From contig NZ_ATXK01000008.1 in NCBI RefSeq assembly GCF_000421645.1, positions 120,063 through 184,062 on the forward strand: a DNA stretch of 64,000 nt. The letters run 5' to 3'. Made by a program: the position numbers and the translations under genes. The notes beneath the pieces were generated by a model. The model ran no database searches. It saw only the letters and a list, made by a program, of their open reading frames with translations, and was not told where the DNA came from. The DNA comes from Aurantimonas coralicida DSM 14790. Its GTDB lineage: Bacteria > Pseudomonadota > Alphaproteobacteria > Rhizobiales > Rhizobiaceae. Shown here piece after piece: positions 8,380 to 19,103 of this stretch (positions within the stretch are counted from its first letter, which is position 1; each line of letters begins with the position of its first letter).

Positions 8380-9684
8380 TCAGTTGACGAATTGCGGCAT
8401 CAGCAGTCGCGGCAGCCACAGGCTGACCGACGGGAACACGATGACCAGTGCCAGGATGGCCAGCATCGGTGCCAGGATGATCGCCACGTCCTTGATCACC
8501 CGTTTGACCGATATCCCCGCGACCGAACATGAGATCAGCAGGCACAGGCCGTAGGGCGGCGTCACCAGGCCGAAGGCGAGGCTGATCACGCCGATCATGG
8601 CGAAGTGGATCGGATGCATGCCGACCGACTGCGTAACCGGCCACAGCACCGTGCCGAGAATGATGATCGCCGGGATTGCATCGATGAAGCAGCCGATGAT
8701 CAGGAAGGCGATCGCCACGGCAAAGCCCATCTCGGTGATGCCGAGATCCATCGCCTGCACATAGGAGACGAGCGCCGCCGGGACCTTGAAATAGGCCAGG
8801 ATCCAGCCGAAGGCGCTGGCGGTGCCGATGCAGAACAGCGCGATCGAGGCGAAGCGTCCGGTGTCGTAGAGCACCTCGGTCAGGAGCTTCAGGCCGATGG
8901 TGCGATAGACGACCATGCCGAGGAACAGCGCATAGAGGGCGGCGACCACGGAGGCCTCGGTCGGCGTGAAGACGCCGCCGACAATGCCGCCGACGATGAT
9001 AATCGGCGTCATCAAAGCGAGCGCGGCCCCGAGGAACGCACCGGCGAGTTCGCGGAACGTGGCGCGGGTGTGCAGGCCCATGCCGTGGCGCCTTGCATAG
9101 ATGTAGACCGTTGTCATCTGCGCGCCGGCGATCAGCATGCCCGGTATGATACCGGCAAGGAACAGGCCGCCGATCGAGACCGACATCAGCCCGCCCCAGA
9201 CCACCATCAGGATCGATGGCGGAATGACGACGCCCATCACCGAGGAACAGGCGGTCACGGCGACGGAGAACGAGGCTGAGAAGCCCTCCTTCTTCATCTG
9301 CGGGATCAGCAGCGAGCCGATGCCGGCAGCGTCGGCGGTCGAACTGCCCGAAATGCCGGCGAAGAACATCGACACCACGACATTGACGTGGCCGAGACCG
9401 CCCGGAAGGTGCCCGACCAGGGCCCGCGACAATCGGATCAGGCGGTCGGTAATACCCGCCGCGTTCATCAGATTGGCGGCGAGCAGGAAGAACGGCACCG
9501 CCAGCAGCACGAAGGAATTGTAGGAGCGGAACATCTCCTGCAGCAGCAGGATCGGCGTCAGCCGGGGCTCCAGGAAGAACACCGGGATACAGGCGAGAGC
9601 GAGCGCGAAGGCGACCGGCACCCGCAGGATGATGAAGAGCAGGAACAGCCCGAACAGCAGCGCGGCGACGAAACCGGGGGTCAT
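8380..9684 (-). CDS. dctM: TRAP transporter large permease DctM
   Basis: 434 residues with about 12 hydrophobic helices, the usual size for the M subunit. Typical segments are FAGISGSSTADAAGIGSLLIP near residue 92, VIPPSILMVVWG near 135 and GVFTPTEASVVAALYA near 222, which are hallmarks of the DctM/elevator-type domain. It forms the inner-membrane Na+-driven channel with DctQ and receives substrate from the periplasmic DctP. Its start overlaps the dctQ stop by 4 bases, so the two are translationally coupled. Confidence 0.97.
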   Translation of the reverse strand: MTPGFVAALLFGLFLLFIILRVPVAFALALACIPVFFLEPRLTPILLLQEMFRSYNSFVLLAVPFFLLAANLMNAAGITDRLIRLSRALVGHLPGGLGHVNVVVSMFFAGISGSSTADAAGIGSLLIPQMKKEGFSASFSVAVTACSSVMGVVIPPSILMVVWGGLMSVSIGGLFLAGIIPGMLIAGAQMTTVYIYARRHGMGLHTRATFRELAGAFLGAALALMTPIIIVGGIVGGVFTPTEASVVAALYALFLGMVVYRTIGLKLLTEVLYDTGRFASIALFCIGTASAFGWILAYFKVPAALVSYVQAMDLGITEMGFAVAIAFLIIGCFIDAIPAIIILGTVLWPVTQSVGMHPIHFAMIGVISLAFGLVTPPYGLCLLISCSVAGISVKRVIKDVAIILAPMLAILALVIVFPSVSLWLPRLLMPQFVN

Positions 9685-10160
9685 GCGACCTCTCCCAGCG
9701 GGCGCCGCAGTTCGATCATGACCTTCTCGGCCATGAAGAGCAGCGTGACGACCCCCATCAGCGGCCAGGCGACGAACATCCAGTTCATCGGCAGCGAGGC
9801 GATCTCGGAGGTCTGGTACCAGCCGAAGAGCAGGAACTGCCAGCCGTACCAGACGAAGATCACGGCCACGAGCGACACCATCAGATGCACGAAGATGCGC
9901 TTGGCCCGCTCAACCTTGGGATTGGCCGATTCCGGCAGGATCTCCAGATCGAAATGAGTGCCGTCGCGCACCGCGCACATGGCGCCGATCATGATCATCC
10001 ACACGAAGCAGAAGCGGGCGATCTCCTCGGTCCAGATATAGCGGGGCACGTAGTCGGAACGTGACAGCACCTGCATCGTCACGGGAATGATCAGGCCTGC
10101 GACGAGCAGGCCCAGTGCCACCTTGAGGACGAGGTGGACTGCGTCGAGGATGCGATGCAT
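9681..10160 (-). CDS. dctQ: TRAP transporter small permease DctQ
   Basis: 159 residues with four predicted membrane helices. The family motif region RYIWTEEIARFCFVWMI is near residue 40 and an RDGTHFD segment near 66. It is the small membrane subunit that pairs with DctM. It lies 80 bases after dctP on the same strand, with a stem-loop in the gap, and overlaps dctM. Confidence 0.95.
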   Translation of the reverse strand: MHRILDAVHLVLKVALGLLVAGLIIPVTMQVLSRSDYVPRYIWTEEIARFCFVWMIMIGAMCAVRDGTHFDLEILPESANPKVERAKRIFVHLMVSLVAVIFVWYGWQFLLFGWYQTSEIASLPMNWMFVAWPLMGVVTLLFMAEKVMIELRRPLGEVA

Positions 10161-10198
10161 GAACTCTACCGAAAAATGCGGGAAATGCGCGGAAACAG

Positions 10199-10230
10199 CC
10201 GGGGTCGCCGGGACGGCAGAGCCGCCCCGG
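10199..10230 (-). promoter_or_regulatory. intercistronic stem-loop between dctP and dctQ
   Basis: CCGGGG/CCCCGG outer and CGGC/GCCG inner stems fill most of the 80-base gap between the binding-protein gene and the permease genes. Such loops often protect the upstream message, giving more binding protein than permease; that role is inferred here. Confidence 0.5.
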
Positions 10231-10240
10231 CCAGGCGCCG

Positions 10241-11248
10241 TTACTTGATCGCCTGGATGTTCTTCAGAACGTCGGCTGCACCGAGCTCTTCGGCATAGGC
10301 CTCTAGCACCGGATTGGCGGCCGCCAGCATGGCATCACGCTCGGTGAATTCATGCGTCTTCAGCCAGCCCTTCTCGACCATGGCGTCGAGCTTCTTGCCG
10401 TCCTCGCCGCTTTCGATCTCGCGGCCGTACTGCCCGGCCTGCGGACCGGACTCGTCGATGCACTTCTGCAGGCCTTCCGGCAGGCGCTGATAGGTCTTGT
10501 TCGACATCATCAGTGGCCGGATGGTGATCGCGTGCTTGGTCAGCGACAGCTCCGGTCCCACTTCGTAGAACTTCATCTGCTCGACGCCGGCCGCCTCGTT
10601 CTCGGCCGCCTCGATGACGCCGGTCTGGATGGCGTTGTAAACCTCGTTATAGGCGATCACGGTCGGCGCCGCGCCGAGCGCGTTGAAGACGCTGGTCCAG
10701 ATCGGGGCGCCCTGCATGCGGATCGACAGGCCCTTCATCTCTTCCATGTTGGTGACCGGCCGCGTCGCAAAGACGTTGCGCGTGCCGCCGCCCGCATAGC
10801 CGAGCAGCCGGATGTCGGCCTTTTCGAGAATGTCGTCGGCGATCGGCTTCAGCGCGTCGGCTTCCAGGACCTTGTTCCAGTGATCCTCGTCACGGAACAG
10901 GAACGGCATGTCCATCAGCGGCGCCATCTTCGAGAAGGTGGACATGTGGGCCGGCGAGGCCACCGCATAGTCCACCGACAGGCCCTGGTTCATGTAGGCG
11001 ACGTAGTCCTTCTCGAGGCCCAGCTCGGAGTTCAGGTGCATCTCGAACTCGATGGGCTCTTCGGTGTAGCAGGCCGAAACCAGCTCCTCGAACTTGCGCA
11101 TCGTCTTGGTGAAGGCGTGGTTCTCGTCGAACTGGCTCGCGCCGATCAGCTTCGTCTGCGCAGCGGCCGGGGCGGCCGAACCGAGCGCCACGGCACTGGC
11201 ACCAAGCAGAAGTGCGGCGGCCGCACCCTTCATGAATCCAAACGTCAT
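10241..11248 (-). CDS. dctP: TRAP transporter substrate-binding protein DctP
   Basis: 335 residues. The ATG at 11248 follows GGGAGGAAC and gives a clean signal peptide (FMKGAAAALLLGASAVALGSAAPAAAQ) for export to the periplasm. The mature part has the DctP-family core: LGLEKDYVAYMNQG, a conserved RMQGAPIWTSVFNALGAAPTVIAYNEVYNAIQTGVIEAAEN region (split here by eye only) that contains the substrate-carboxylate-binding Arg, and TKHAITIRPLMMS. The ligand is probably a sugar acid or keto acid given the neighbours. It is the first gene of the leftward operon dctP-dctQ-dctM(-epimerase) and is divergent from a dehydrogenase gene. Confidence 0.95.
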   Translation of the reverse strand: MTFGFMKGAAAALLLGASAVALGSAAPAAAQTKLIGASQFDENHAFTKTMRKFEELVSACYTEEPIEFEMHLNSELGLEKDYVAYMNQGLSVDYAVASPAHMSTFSKMAPLMDMPFLFRDEDHWNKVLEADALKPIADDILEKADIRLLGYAGGGTRNVFATRPVTNMEEMKGLSIRMQGAPIWTSVFNALGAAPTVIAYNEVYNAIQTGVIEAAENEAAGVEQMKFYEVGPELSLTKHAITIRPLMMSNKTYQRLPEGLQKCIDESGPQAGQYGREIESGEDGKKLDAMVEKGWLKTHEFTERDAMLAAANPVLEAYAEELGAADVLKNIQAIK

Positions 11249-11265
11249 ATTGTTCCTCCCAATAT

Positions 11266-11294
11266 GGTGCGCGTTTCTGCAGTAAACGCGCACC
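11266..11294. promoter_or_regulatory. perfect hairpin just upstream of the dctP ribosome-binding site
   Basis: GGTGCGCGTTT/AAACGCGCACC, 11-bp perfect arms with loop ACTGCAG on the minus strand. It ends about 5 bases before the Shine-Dalgarno GGGAGGAAC. It may stabilise the 5' end of the message or be a DNA operator. Confidence 0.5.
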
Positions 11295-11306
11295 GTTCTT
11301 TCTGCG

Positions 11307-11320
11307 CTGCAATATTGCAG
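11307..11320. promoter_or_regulatory. candidate operator, 14-bp palindrome
   Basis: CTGCAATATTGCAG is a perfect palindrome in the 232-base gap between divergent dctP and the 3-hydroxyisobutyrate-dehydrogenase-like gene. A partial second half-site (TGCAGTATT) follows at once, and CGTATACG is at 11375-11382. The regulator is not in the neighbourhood. Confidence 0.5.
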
Positions 11321-11480
11321 TGCAGTATTTTCTCCCGATTCCGACTATATCCGATGACTTGCGCGGGTCAACAACGTATACGCTAAGCCTGTCGGTGCTT
11401 TTTATCGCCGGTACGATTGGAGATCGCGAGCGGGAATCGACGTGCAGGAGCGCGACCGTTCGCCGGAGAGGGACTTCACT

Positions 11481-12377
11481 ATGACCAACAAGCCATCGAT
11501 CGGTTTCATCGGCCTCGGGCTCATGGGATCGGCCATGGTCGAGCGCATGCAGAAGCTCGGCTACCCGATGACCGTCATCGCCAACCGCAGCCGCGGCAAT
11601 GTCGATGCCGCGGTCAAGCGCGGGGCGACCGAGACCAAGACATCGCGCGAGCTCGCCGGCCGCAGCGACATCGTCATGATGTGCATGGACACCTCCGCCT
11701 CGGTCGAGGCGCGCATGTTCGGCGAGGACGGCGTCATTGCGGGCCTGCGCCCGGGCAGCCTCGTCATCGACTTCGGCACCTCGCTGCCCGATTCGACCAA
11801 GCGGATCGCCGCGGCCGTGGCCGAGGCCGGCGCCGAATACATGGACGCACCGCTCGGCCGCACCCCGTCCCACGCCGTCGACGGCAAGCTCAACATCATG
11901 TCGGCCGGCAGCACGGAAGCCTTCGAGCGCGCCAAGCCGGTCTTCGAGGATCTCGGCGAGAACATCTTCCATGTCGGCCCGCTCGGCGCCGGTCACACGC
12001 TGAAGCTGATCAACAATTTCTTCGCCATGACCACCGCCTGCGCGATGTCGGAGGCCTTCGCCATGGCCGACCAGGCCGGGATCGAGCGGGACACGCTGTA
12101 CGGCGTGATGTCCGCCGGTCCGCTGAAGTCCGGCATGATGGATTTCGTCAAGGCCTACGCCGTCGACGACAATCCCAACATGCTGGCCTTCTCGGTCGCC
12201 AATGCTCGCAAGGATGTCGGCTATTACAGCCGCATGGCCGACGATCTCGGCGTGCCGAGCGTCATGTCGACCTCCGCCAAGCAGGCGCTGTCGCTGGCGA
12301 CCGCCGGCGGCTTCGGTCAGCGCATGGTGCCGGAAATGGTGGCGTTCTTCGCCGGCCTTTTCGGCGGCAAGAAGTAA
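11481..12377 (+). CDS. NAD(P)-dependent 3-hydroxyisobutyrate-dehydrogenase-family oxidoreductase
   Basis: 298 residues from ATG 11481, which follows GGAGAGGGA. It has the Rossmann motif GFIGLGLMGSAM, the substrate-binding segment DAPLGRTPSHAVDGKLNIM near residue 118, and the catalytic Lys in GHTLKLINNFF near residue 172. The family covers 3-hydroxyisobutyrate, tartronate semialdehyde and related beta-hydroxyacid dehydrogenases. Beside a TRAP sugar-acid transporter a hydroxyacid or tartronate semialdehyde reductase role is plausible, but it is not determined. It is divergent from dctP and shares its regulatory region. Confidence 0.92.
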   Translation: MTNKPSIGFIGLGLMGSAMVERMQKLGYPMTVIANRSRGNVDAAVKRGATETKTSRELAGRSDIVMMCMDTSASVEARMFGEDGVIAGLRPGSLVIDFGTSLPDSTKRIAAAVAEAGAEYMDAPLGRTPSHAVDGKLNIMSAGSTEAFERAKPVFEDLGENIFHVGPLGAGHTLKLINNFFAMTTACAMSEAFAMADQAGIERDTLYGVMSAGPLKSGMMDFVKAYAVDDNPNMLAFSVANARKDVGYYSRMADDLGVPSVMSTSAKQALSLATAGGFGQRMVPEMVAFFAGLFGGKK

Positions 12378-12397
12378 AAATCAGCTCTGAAACTACC

Positions 12398-12424
12398 GGA
12401 TCCGGCGGCCCCGCTGCCGGATCC
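12398..12424. terminator. inverted repeat between convergent genes
   Basis: GGATCCGGC/GCCGGATCC with a 9-base loop, 20 bases after the dehydrogenase stop and 62 bases before the end of the convergent epimerase gene. There is no T run, so it is a possible factor-independent terminator only. Confidence 0.5.
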
Positions 12425-12486
12425 CTGCAAGGGTGCGATCTTCGCCGGCATCTCCCCCAAGGGCCGGATGGAGCGCCCTGCCCTCG

Positions 12487-13520
12487 CTAGACGTCAGCGG
12501 CGACCCGGTAATAGTCGCGGTACCATGCAACAAAGGCCGCAACGCCCTCCTTCACCGGTGTCGCCGGCCGGTAGCCGACGGCCCGTTCCAGTTCGCTGAC
12601 ATCGGCAAAGGTGTCGGGCACATCGCCCGGCTGCAGCGGCAGGAGCTGGCATTCGGCCTTGCGGCCCAGCGCCTCTTCCAGCGCCTCGACGTAGTCGAGC
12701 AGCTTCACCGGCGAATTGTTGCCGATGTTGAACAGCCGGAACGGCGCATTGCTGGTCGCCGGATCGGGCCGGTCGCTGTTCCAGTCGGCATTCGGCGCGG
12801 CCGGGTTGTCGCTGGTGCGGATCACCCCTTCGACGATGTCGCCGACATAGGTGAAGTCGCGGGTATGGTTGCCGCCGTTGAACAGCGGGATCGGCCGGCC
12901 CTCGAGGATGTTCCGGGTGAACAGGAACAGCGCCATGTCCGGCCGGCCCCACGGGCCATAGACGGTGAAGAAGCGCAGTCCCGTCGTCGGCAGCCGGAAC
13001 AGATGGCTGTAGGAATGCGCCATCAGCTCGTTGGCGCGCTTGGTGGCCGCGTAGAACTGCAGCGGATGATCGACGCTCTGGTGCTCGGAGAACGGCATCG
13101 CCGTGTCCGCGCCGTAGACGCTCGAGGTCGAGGCATAGGTCAGGTGCCCGACCCCGCCATGGCGGCAGGCTTCCAGGATGTTGGTGAAGGCGACGACGTT
13201 GGATTCCACATAGGCATGGGGATTTTCCAGCGAGTAGCGCACGCCGGCCTGGGCCGCGAGATGGATCACCCGGTCCGGGCGATGCGCCGCAAAGCAGGCC
13301 GCCACCGCGTCGCGGTCGGCAAGATTGGCCCGCACGAAGCTGTAGCGCCCGCTCGAACGCGCCGCCGTCTCTTCCAGCACCTGCAGCCGGGCTTCCTTGA
13401 GCGCCGGGTCGTAATAGTCGTTGACCACGTCGAAGCCGACGACATCGTCGCCGCGCTCCAGAAGGCGCCGCACGACATGGAAGCCGATGAAGCCGGCATT
13501 GCCGGTGACCAGGATCGTCA

Positions 13521-13521
<1 letters not shown>
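12487..13521 (-). CDS. UDP-glucuronate 4-epimerase, SDR family
   Basis: 344 residues of an extended short-chain dehydrogenase: NAD motif [19 protein letters not shown] at the N-terminus, the [17 protein letters not shown] segment typical of UDP-glucuronate 4-epimerases (LspL/CapI), and the catalytic Ser-Tyr-Lys set in [11 protein letters not shown] and [10 protein letters not shown]. It would convert UDP-glucuronate to UDP-galacturonate for surface polysaccharide, using the product of ugd in the same gene group. Its start overlaps the stop of the TviB-like gene by one base, so they are coupled. Confidence 0.92.
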
Positions 13522-14810
<1,289 letters not shown>

Positions 14811-14899
14811 AGCGGCACCTCCGGTCGCGATCGCCCCGGCCGGTCCGGCCGGGTGGCGTGGTCTTGCCGAAGGGCTATCCATCGCTGCGGGGTCGCGTG

Positions 14900-16255
14900 T
14901 CAAACGGCGCGGGTTTCGGCGGACCGGACCGGCGCATCCGCGTCGCTCCCGCGCGGGCGTCCGACGCCGGCATAGCTGAAGCCGGCGCGGGTCACCGTCT
15001 CCTTGTTGTAGACGTTGCGCAGATCGACCATCACCGGGTGGGTCATCAGGGATTTCAGCCGCGCCAGGTCGAGCGAGCGGAACTCGTTCCATTCCGTCAC
15101 GATGGCCAGCGCATCGGCGCCCTCGGCCGCCTGGTAGATCCCCTCGGCGAAGGTGACGTCGTCGAGCACCGCGCGGGCCTGCTCCATGCCGACAGGATCA
15201 TAGGCCACGACCCGGGCGCCGCCGTCCTGCAGCGCCTGGATGATCGAGATCGACGGCGCGTCGCGCATGTCGTCGGTGTTCGGCTTGAAGGTCAGGCCAA
15301 GCACCGCGATCGTCTTGCCGCGCACCGATCCGCCGCAGGCCTGAACGATCTTGCGCGCCATCGAGCGCTTGCGCTGGTCGTTGATTGACACCGTCGTCTC
15401 GATCAGCCGCACCGGGCTTTCGGCATCCTGGGCGGTCTTGACCAGCGCCAGCGTGTCCTTGGGAAAGCACGATCCGCCATAGCCCGGCCCCGCATGCAGG
15501 AATTTCGAGCCGATCCGCCCGTCCATGCCGATGCCGCGCGCCACGTCCTGGACGTCGGCGTCGAGCTTTTCGCACAGATCGGCGATCTCGTTGATGAAGG
15601 TGATCTTCATGGCGAGGAAGGCATTGGCGGCATATTTCGTCAGCTCTGCCGTACGGCGCGAGGTGAAATAGACCGGCGCCGCGTTCAGCGAGAGCGGCCG
15701 GTAGACCTCCGACATCATTGCCTTCGCGGTCTCGTCCTCGGTGCCGATGACCACCCGGTCCGGCCGCTTGAAATCCTCGATGGCCGAGCCTTCGCGCAGG
15801 AATTCCGGATTGGAGACGACGGCGACGTCGGCGTCCGGGTTCACCTCGCGGATGATCCGCTCCACCTCGTCGCCGGTGCCGACCGGCACGGTGGACTTGG
15901 TGACGACGATGGTGAAGCCGGACAGCGCCCGGCCGATCTCGGCGGCCGCGCCGTAGACATAGGAGAGGTCGGCATGGCCGTCGCCGCGCCGCGAGGGCGT
16001 GCCGACGGCGATGAACACCACGTCGGAGCCCGCGACCGAAGCAGCAAGATCGCTGGAAAAGCGCAGCCGCTTCTGCACGGCGTTGCGCGCCACCAGCTCG
16101 TCCAGCCCCGGCTCGTAGATCGGCATGCGCCCGAGTTCCAGAAGTTCGAGCCGCGCCGGATCGCGGTCGACGCAGACGACCTCATGGCCGAAATCGGCAA
16201 AGCAGGCCCCCGAGACGAGGCCGACATAGCCGGCACCGATCATCGTGATACGCAT
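14900..16255 (-). CDS. ugd: UDP-glucose 6-dehydrogenase
   Basis: 451 residues, the usual length. N-terminal NAD motif [19 protein letters not shown], the central dimer helix with [20 protein letters not shown] near residue 205, the catalytic Cys in [16 protein letters not shown] near residue 260, and [17 protein letters not shown] near residue 320. It makes UDP-glucuronate, the substrate of the 4-epimerase two genes downstream. The C-terminal tail of about 20 residues is poorly ordered. It is the first gene of the leftward nucleotide-sugar group. Confidence 0.95.
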   Translation of the reverse strand: MRITMIGAGYVGLVSGACFADFGHEVVCVDRDPARLELLELGRMPIYEPGLDELVARNAVQKRLRFSSDLAASVAGSDVVFIAVGTPSRRGDGHADLSYVYGAAAEIGRALSGFTIVVTKSTVPVGTGDEVERIIREVNPDADVAVVSNPEFLREGSAIEDFKRPDRVVIGTEDETAKAMMSEVYRPLSLNAAPVYFTSRRTAELTKYAANAFLAMKITFINEIADLCEKLDADVQDVARGIGMDGRIGSKFLHAGPGYGGSCFPKDTLALVKTAQDAESPVRLIETTVSINDQRKRSMARKIVQACGGSVRGKTIAVLGLTFKPNTDDMRDAPSISIIQALQDGGARVVAYDPVGMEQARAVLDDVTFAEGIYQAAEGADALAIVTEWNEFRSLDLARLKSLMTHPVMVDLRNVYNKETVTRAGFSYAGVGRPRGSDADAPVRSAETRAV

Positions 16256-16334
16256 GGTTCAGTCCTTTCGCGAGCGACGCTTGGCCGGCACCGGTCCGGC
16301 TGCGTCGGATGCAGCCCGGCAAGCGGGTTCTCGC

Positions 16335-16363
16335 CGCCCTTCATGGCGTCCAGATGAAGGGCG
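16335..16363. promoter_or_regulatory. inverted repeat upstream of ugd and downstream of fixJ
   Basis: CGCCCTTCAT/ATGAAGGGCG, 10-bp arms with a 9-base loop, in the 215-base gap between the fixJ stop and the ugd start. No T run follows, so it may be an operator for the polysaccharide genes or a weak terminator of fixLJ. Confidence 0.4.
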
Positions 16364-16470
16364 CGGCTGCGCTCCGCAATGGTGACGCGCCGTGCACAGA
16401 TCGCGCGATGGATCGCCGTCGCCCATACCAGCCCGCCGGCGGATGGTGCGAGCGGCGCATCGGATACGCC

Positions 16471-17091
16471 CTACCCGTCCGTCAGCGCGCCGGCGCGCAC
16501 CGCCATCCGCACCAGCTCGGACAGGCTGGAGGCTTCCATCTTGGTCATGACATTGGCCCGGTGGACCTCCACCGTGCGCGGGCTGAGCCCGAGATCGTAG
16601 GCGATGGTCTTGTTGGGATGGCCGGCGAGCAGCCCGTCCAGCACCTGCCGCTCGCGCGGCGACAGCGACTGGAGGCGTCCTTGTATCCGGGCGGTGTCGC
16701 CGTCGGGTCCCCCCTGGTGGTTGCAGCGTTCCAGCGCCGTGTGGATCGCTTCGAGCAGGATTTCGTCGTCGAAGGGCTTTTCGACCAGGTCGACGGCGCC
16801 CTCCTTCATCGCCTGCACGGCCAGCGGCACGTCGGCATGGCCGGTCATGATGACCACCGGCAGCATCACGCCCAGGCCCTTCAGCCGCCGTTGCAGCTCC
16901 AGCCCGTCGATCCCCGGCATGCGCACATCGCTGACGATGCAGCCGGGCTGCAGTCCCTCGAGCGAGGCGAGGAAGGCGGTCGCCGAATCGTAGACCCGCA
17001 CCGCCAGTCCGGCCGTCGCCAGCAGGAAGGCCAGCGACTGGCGCACATCCGCATCGTCGTCGATGACGTGCACGACGGCATTATTCGCCAT
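16471..17091 (-). CDS. fixJ: two-component response regulator FixJ
   Basis: 206 residues. The receiver domain has the acidic pair in [12 protein letters not shown], the phospho-acceptor Asp in [12 protein letters not shown] near residue 54, Thr in [13 protein letters not shown] and Lys in VEKPF. A C-terminal LuxR-type helix-turn-helix follows ([26 protein letters not shown], then [16 protein letters not shown]). The receiver is close to rhizobial FixJ. It is coupled to fixL with an 11-base overlap. FixJ normally activates fixK and microaerobic genes when FixL senses low oxygen; no fixK lies in the window, but FixK-type boxes do at 20.1 kb. Confidence 0.93.
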   Translation of the reverse strand: MANNAVVHVIDDDADVRQSLAFLLATAGLAVRVYDSATAFLASLEGLQPGCIVSDVRMPGIDGLELQRRLKGLGVMLPVVIMTGHADVPLAVQAMKEGAVDLVEKPFDDEILLEAIHTALERCNHQGGPDGDTARIQGRLQSLSPRERQVLDGLLAGHPNKTIAYDLGLSPRTVEVHRANVMTKMEASSLSELVRMAVRAGALTDG

Positions 17092-18973
17092 CCTCGACCT
17101 CCTTCATCCGGGCGCTGCGCAGGGTGAGCCGGAAGATCGTGCCGCCGTCCGGGTTCGGCTCGGCCCACAGATGCCCGCCATGGGCTTCGATGATGGTCCG
17201 CGAGATCGACAGGCCGACCCCCATTCCCTGCGCCTTGCTGGTCACGAAGGGCTGGAAGAGGTGCTCCGCCACATCCGCGGCGATCCCCGTGCCCGTGTCG
17301 GTGACGTCCACCCGTACCATCTCGTCCTCGCCGAGCGAGGTGACGACGACCAGTTCGCGGCGCGGCGTTTCCTGCATCGCCTCCACCGCATTGCGGATGA
17401 GGTTCAGGAGAACCTGCTGCACCTGCACCTTGTCGGCCAGGACCAGCGCGGCTTCGGGGGCGAAGTCGAAGGACACCCGCACGCCGGTCTCCTTCGCCCC
17501 CACCAGCGCCAGCGCGCTGGCCTCCTCGATCAGCGTCGGCAGGTTCTCGATCCGCCGCTCGCTTTCGCGCCGCGCCACGAAGTCGCGCAGCCGGCGGATG
17601 ATCTGCCCGGCCCGCAGCGCCTGGTCCGCCGCGCGGTCGATGGCGTCGCGCACGGTGGGCAGGTTGTCGGCGTCGCCGCCGTCGAGCAGCCGGCGCGCGC
17701 CCTTCAGGTAGTTCGCGGCCGCCGTCAGCGGCTGGTTCAGCTCGTGCGCCAGCGTCGAGGCCATCTCGCCGAGCGCGGTATAGCGCGACATGTGGATGAC
17801 CTCCGCCTGCAGCTCCTGCAGGCGCCGCTGGGTGTTCTGTCGCTCGGTCAGATCGCGCACGAAACCGGTGAACAGGCGGTTCTCGCCGCTTTGCATCTCG
17901 CCGACCGACAGTTCCATGGGAAAGGTCGAGCCATCCTTGCGGGCGCCGACGACGACTCGGCCGATGCCGATGATCCGCCGCTCCCCCGTGGCGAGGTAGC
18001 GGGCGAGATAATGGTCGTGCTGCTCGCGATAGGGCGACGGCATCAGCATGCTGATGTTGCGGCCGATGACCTCGTCGGGCCGATGGCCGAACAGCCGCTC
18101 GGCGGTGGCGCTGAAGGACTGCATGATGCCGGCCGTATCGATGACGATCATCGCGTCGGGCACGGTGTCGAGCACCAGTTGCAGGCGGGCCTCGCGCTCG
18201 GCCAGCTCGGTCAAAGCGCGGCGGGTGGTGGTGATGTCGCGCGCCACCTTCGAGGCGCCGACCAGCCGGCCGGCCGCGTCCCACACCGGCGAGACGGTCA
18301 GCGAGACGTCGATGATCTGCCCGTCGGCGCGGCGGCGCCGGGTCTCGAAATGCTCGACCCGCTCGCCGCGATGCAGCCGCTCCATGAAGACACGTTCCTC
18401 GTCCTCCTGGCCTTCGGGCAAGAGCATGGTGATCGGCTGGCCGACGATCTGCGCCGCGCTGTAGCCGAAGATCGCCTCCGCGCCGCGGTTCCAGTCGGTG
18501 ACGAGGCCGTCCAGCGACTTGCCGATGATCGCCACGTCCGCCGAGGCGACGATCGCCGCGAGGCGGTTGTTGGCGTTCTCGGCCGCCTTGCGGGAGGTGA
18601 TGTCGGCGAGGACGCCATGGATCGCCGAGCCTCCGCCGACCTCCTCGATGGCGCGGCCGCGCAGCCGCAGCCATTCCTCCCTGCCACTTGCCGCCATCGA
18701 TCGCACGTCGATGTCGATGCCGAAGGGTACGGCAGCGCCGAACGCTTGCTCGGCAATGGCGCGGTCCTCGGGGTGGAGCCGGCCCAGAAGCGCCGTCAGC
18801 GGCTGGACATCGACGCCAGTCTTGAAGCGCTCGGCGGCAATCTGCGAGAGGCTGATGGTGCCGGCAACCGGATCGAACCGCCACGTGCCGACGCCCGCCG
18901 CCTGGAGCGCCCGCAGGGCATTCTCCGCGTTCCCGCAGGTGATCCGCGGTTCTGGCTCGATATCGGATTCCAT
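17081..18973 (-). CDS. fixL: oxygen-sensing histidine kinase FixL with haem PAS domain
   Basis: 630 residues with three PAS domains (about 20-130, 135-255 and 265-380) and a C-terminal kinase. The third PAS matches the FixL haem domain: the haem-ligand His is H319 in [12 protein letters not shown], and the two Arg that form the oxygen-signalling pocket in Bradyrhizobium FixL (R206, R220) correspond to R325 and R339 ([10 protein letters not shown]). The phospho-acceptor is H410 in [11 protein letters not shown]1 and G2 boxes follow ([27 protein letters not shown]). No membrane helices are seen, so it is a cytoplasmic form. It overlaps fixJ. The two extra N-terminal PAS domains are unusual. Confidence 0.93.
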   Translation of the reverse strand: MESDIEPEPRITCGNAENALRALQAAGVGTWRFDPVAGTISLSQIAAERFKTGVDVQPLTALLGRLHPEDRAIAEQAFGAAVPFGIDIDVRSMAASGREEWLRLRGRAIEEVGGGSAIHGVLADITSRKAAENANNRLAAIVASADVAIIGKSLDGLVTDWNRGAEAIFGYSAAQIVGQPITMLLPEGQEDEERVFMERLHRGERVEHFETRRRRADGQIIDVSLTVSPVWDAAGRLVGASKVARDITTTRRALTELAEREARLQLVLDTVPDAMIVIDTAGIMQSFSATAERLFGHRPDEVIGRNISMLMPSPYREQHDHYLARYLATGERRIIGIGRVVVGARKDGSTFPMELSVGEMQSGENRLFTGFVRDLTERQNTQRRLQELQAEVIHMSRYTALGEMASTLAHELNQPLTAAANYLKGARRLLDGGDADNLPTVRDAIDRAADQALRAGQIIRRLRDFVARRESERRIENLPTLIEEASALALVGAKETGVRVSFDFAPEAALVLADKVQVQQVLLNLIRNAVEAMQETPRRELVVVTSLGEDEMVRVDVTDTGTGIAADVAEHLFQPFVTSKAQGMGVGLSISRTIIEAHGGHLWAEPNPDGGTIFRLTLRSARMKEVEDGE

Positions 18974-19103
18974 GGACAGATCGCGGCCGGCAGGTGCTGG
19001 AGGTTGTATCCCTCGTCGATGACCGACACTTCCACCGTGCCGGCCTCGTGGTCAAGTTGCGGGATTATCCCGGCCGCTTGCAATCTGCCGCAGCCTGCAC
19101 CGA

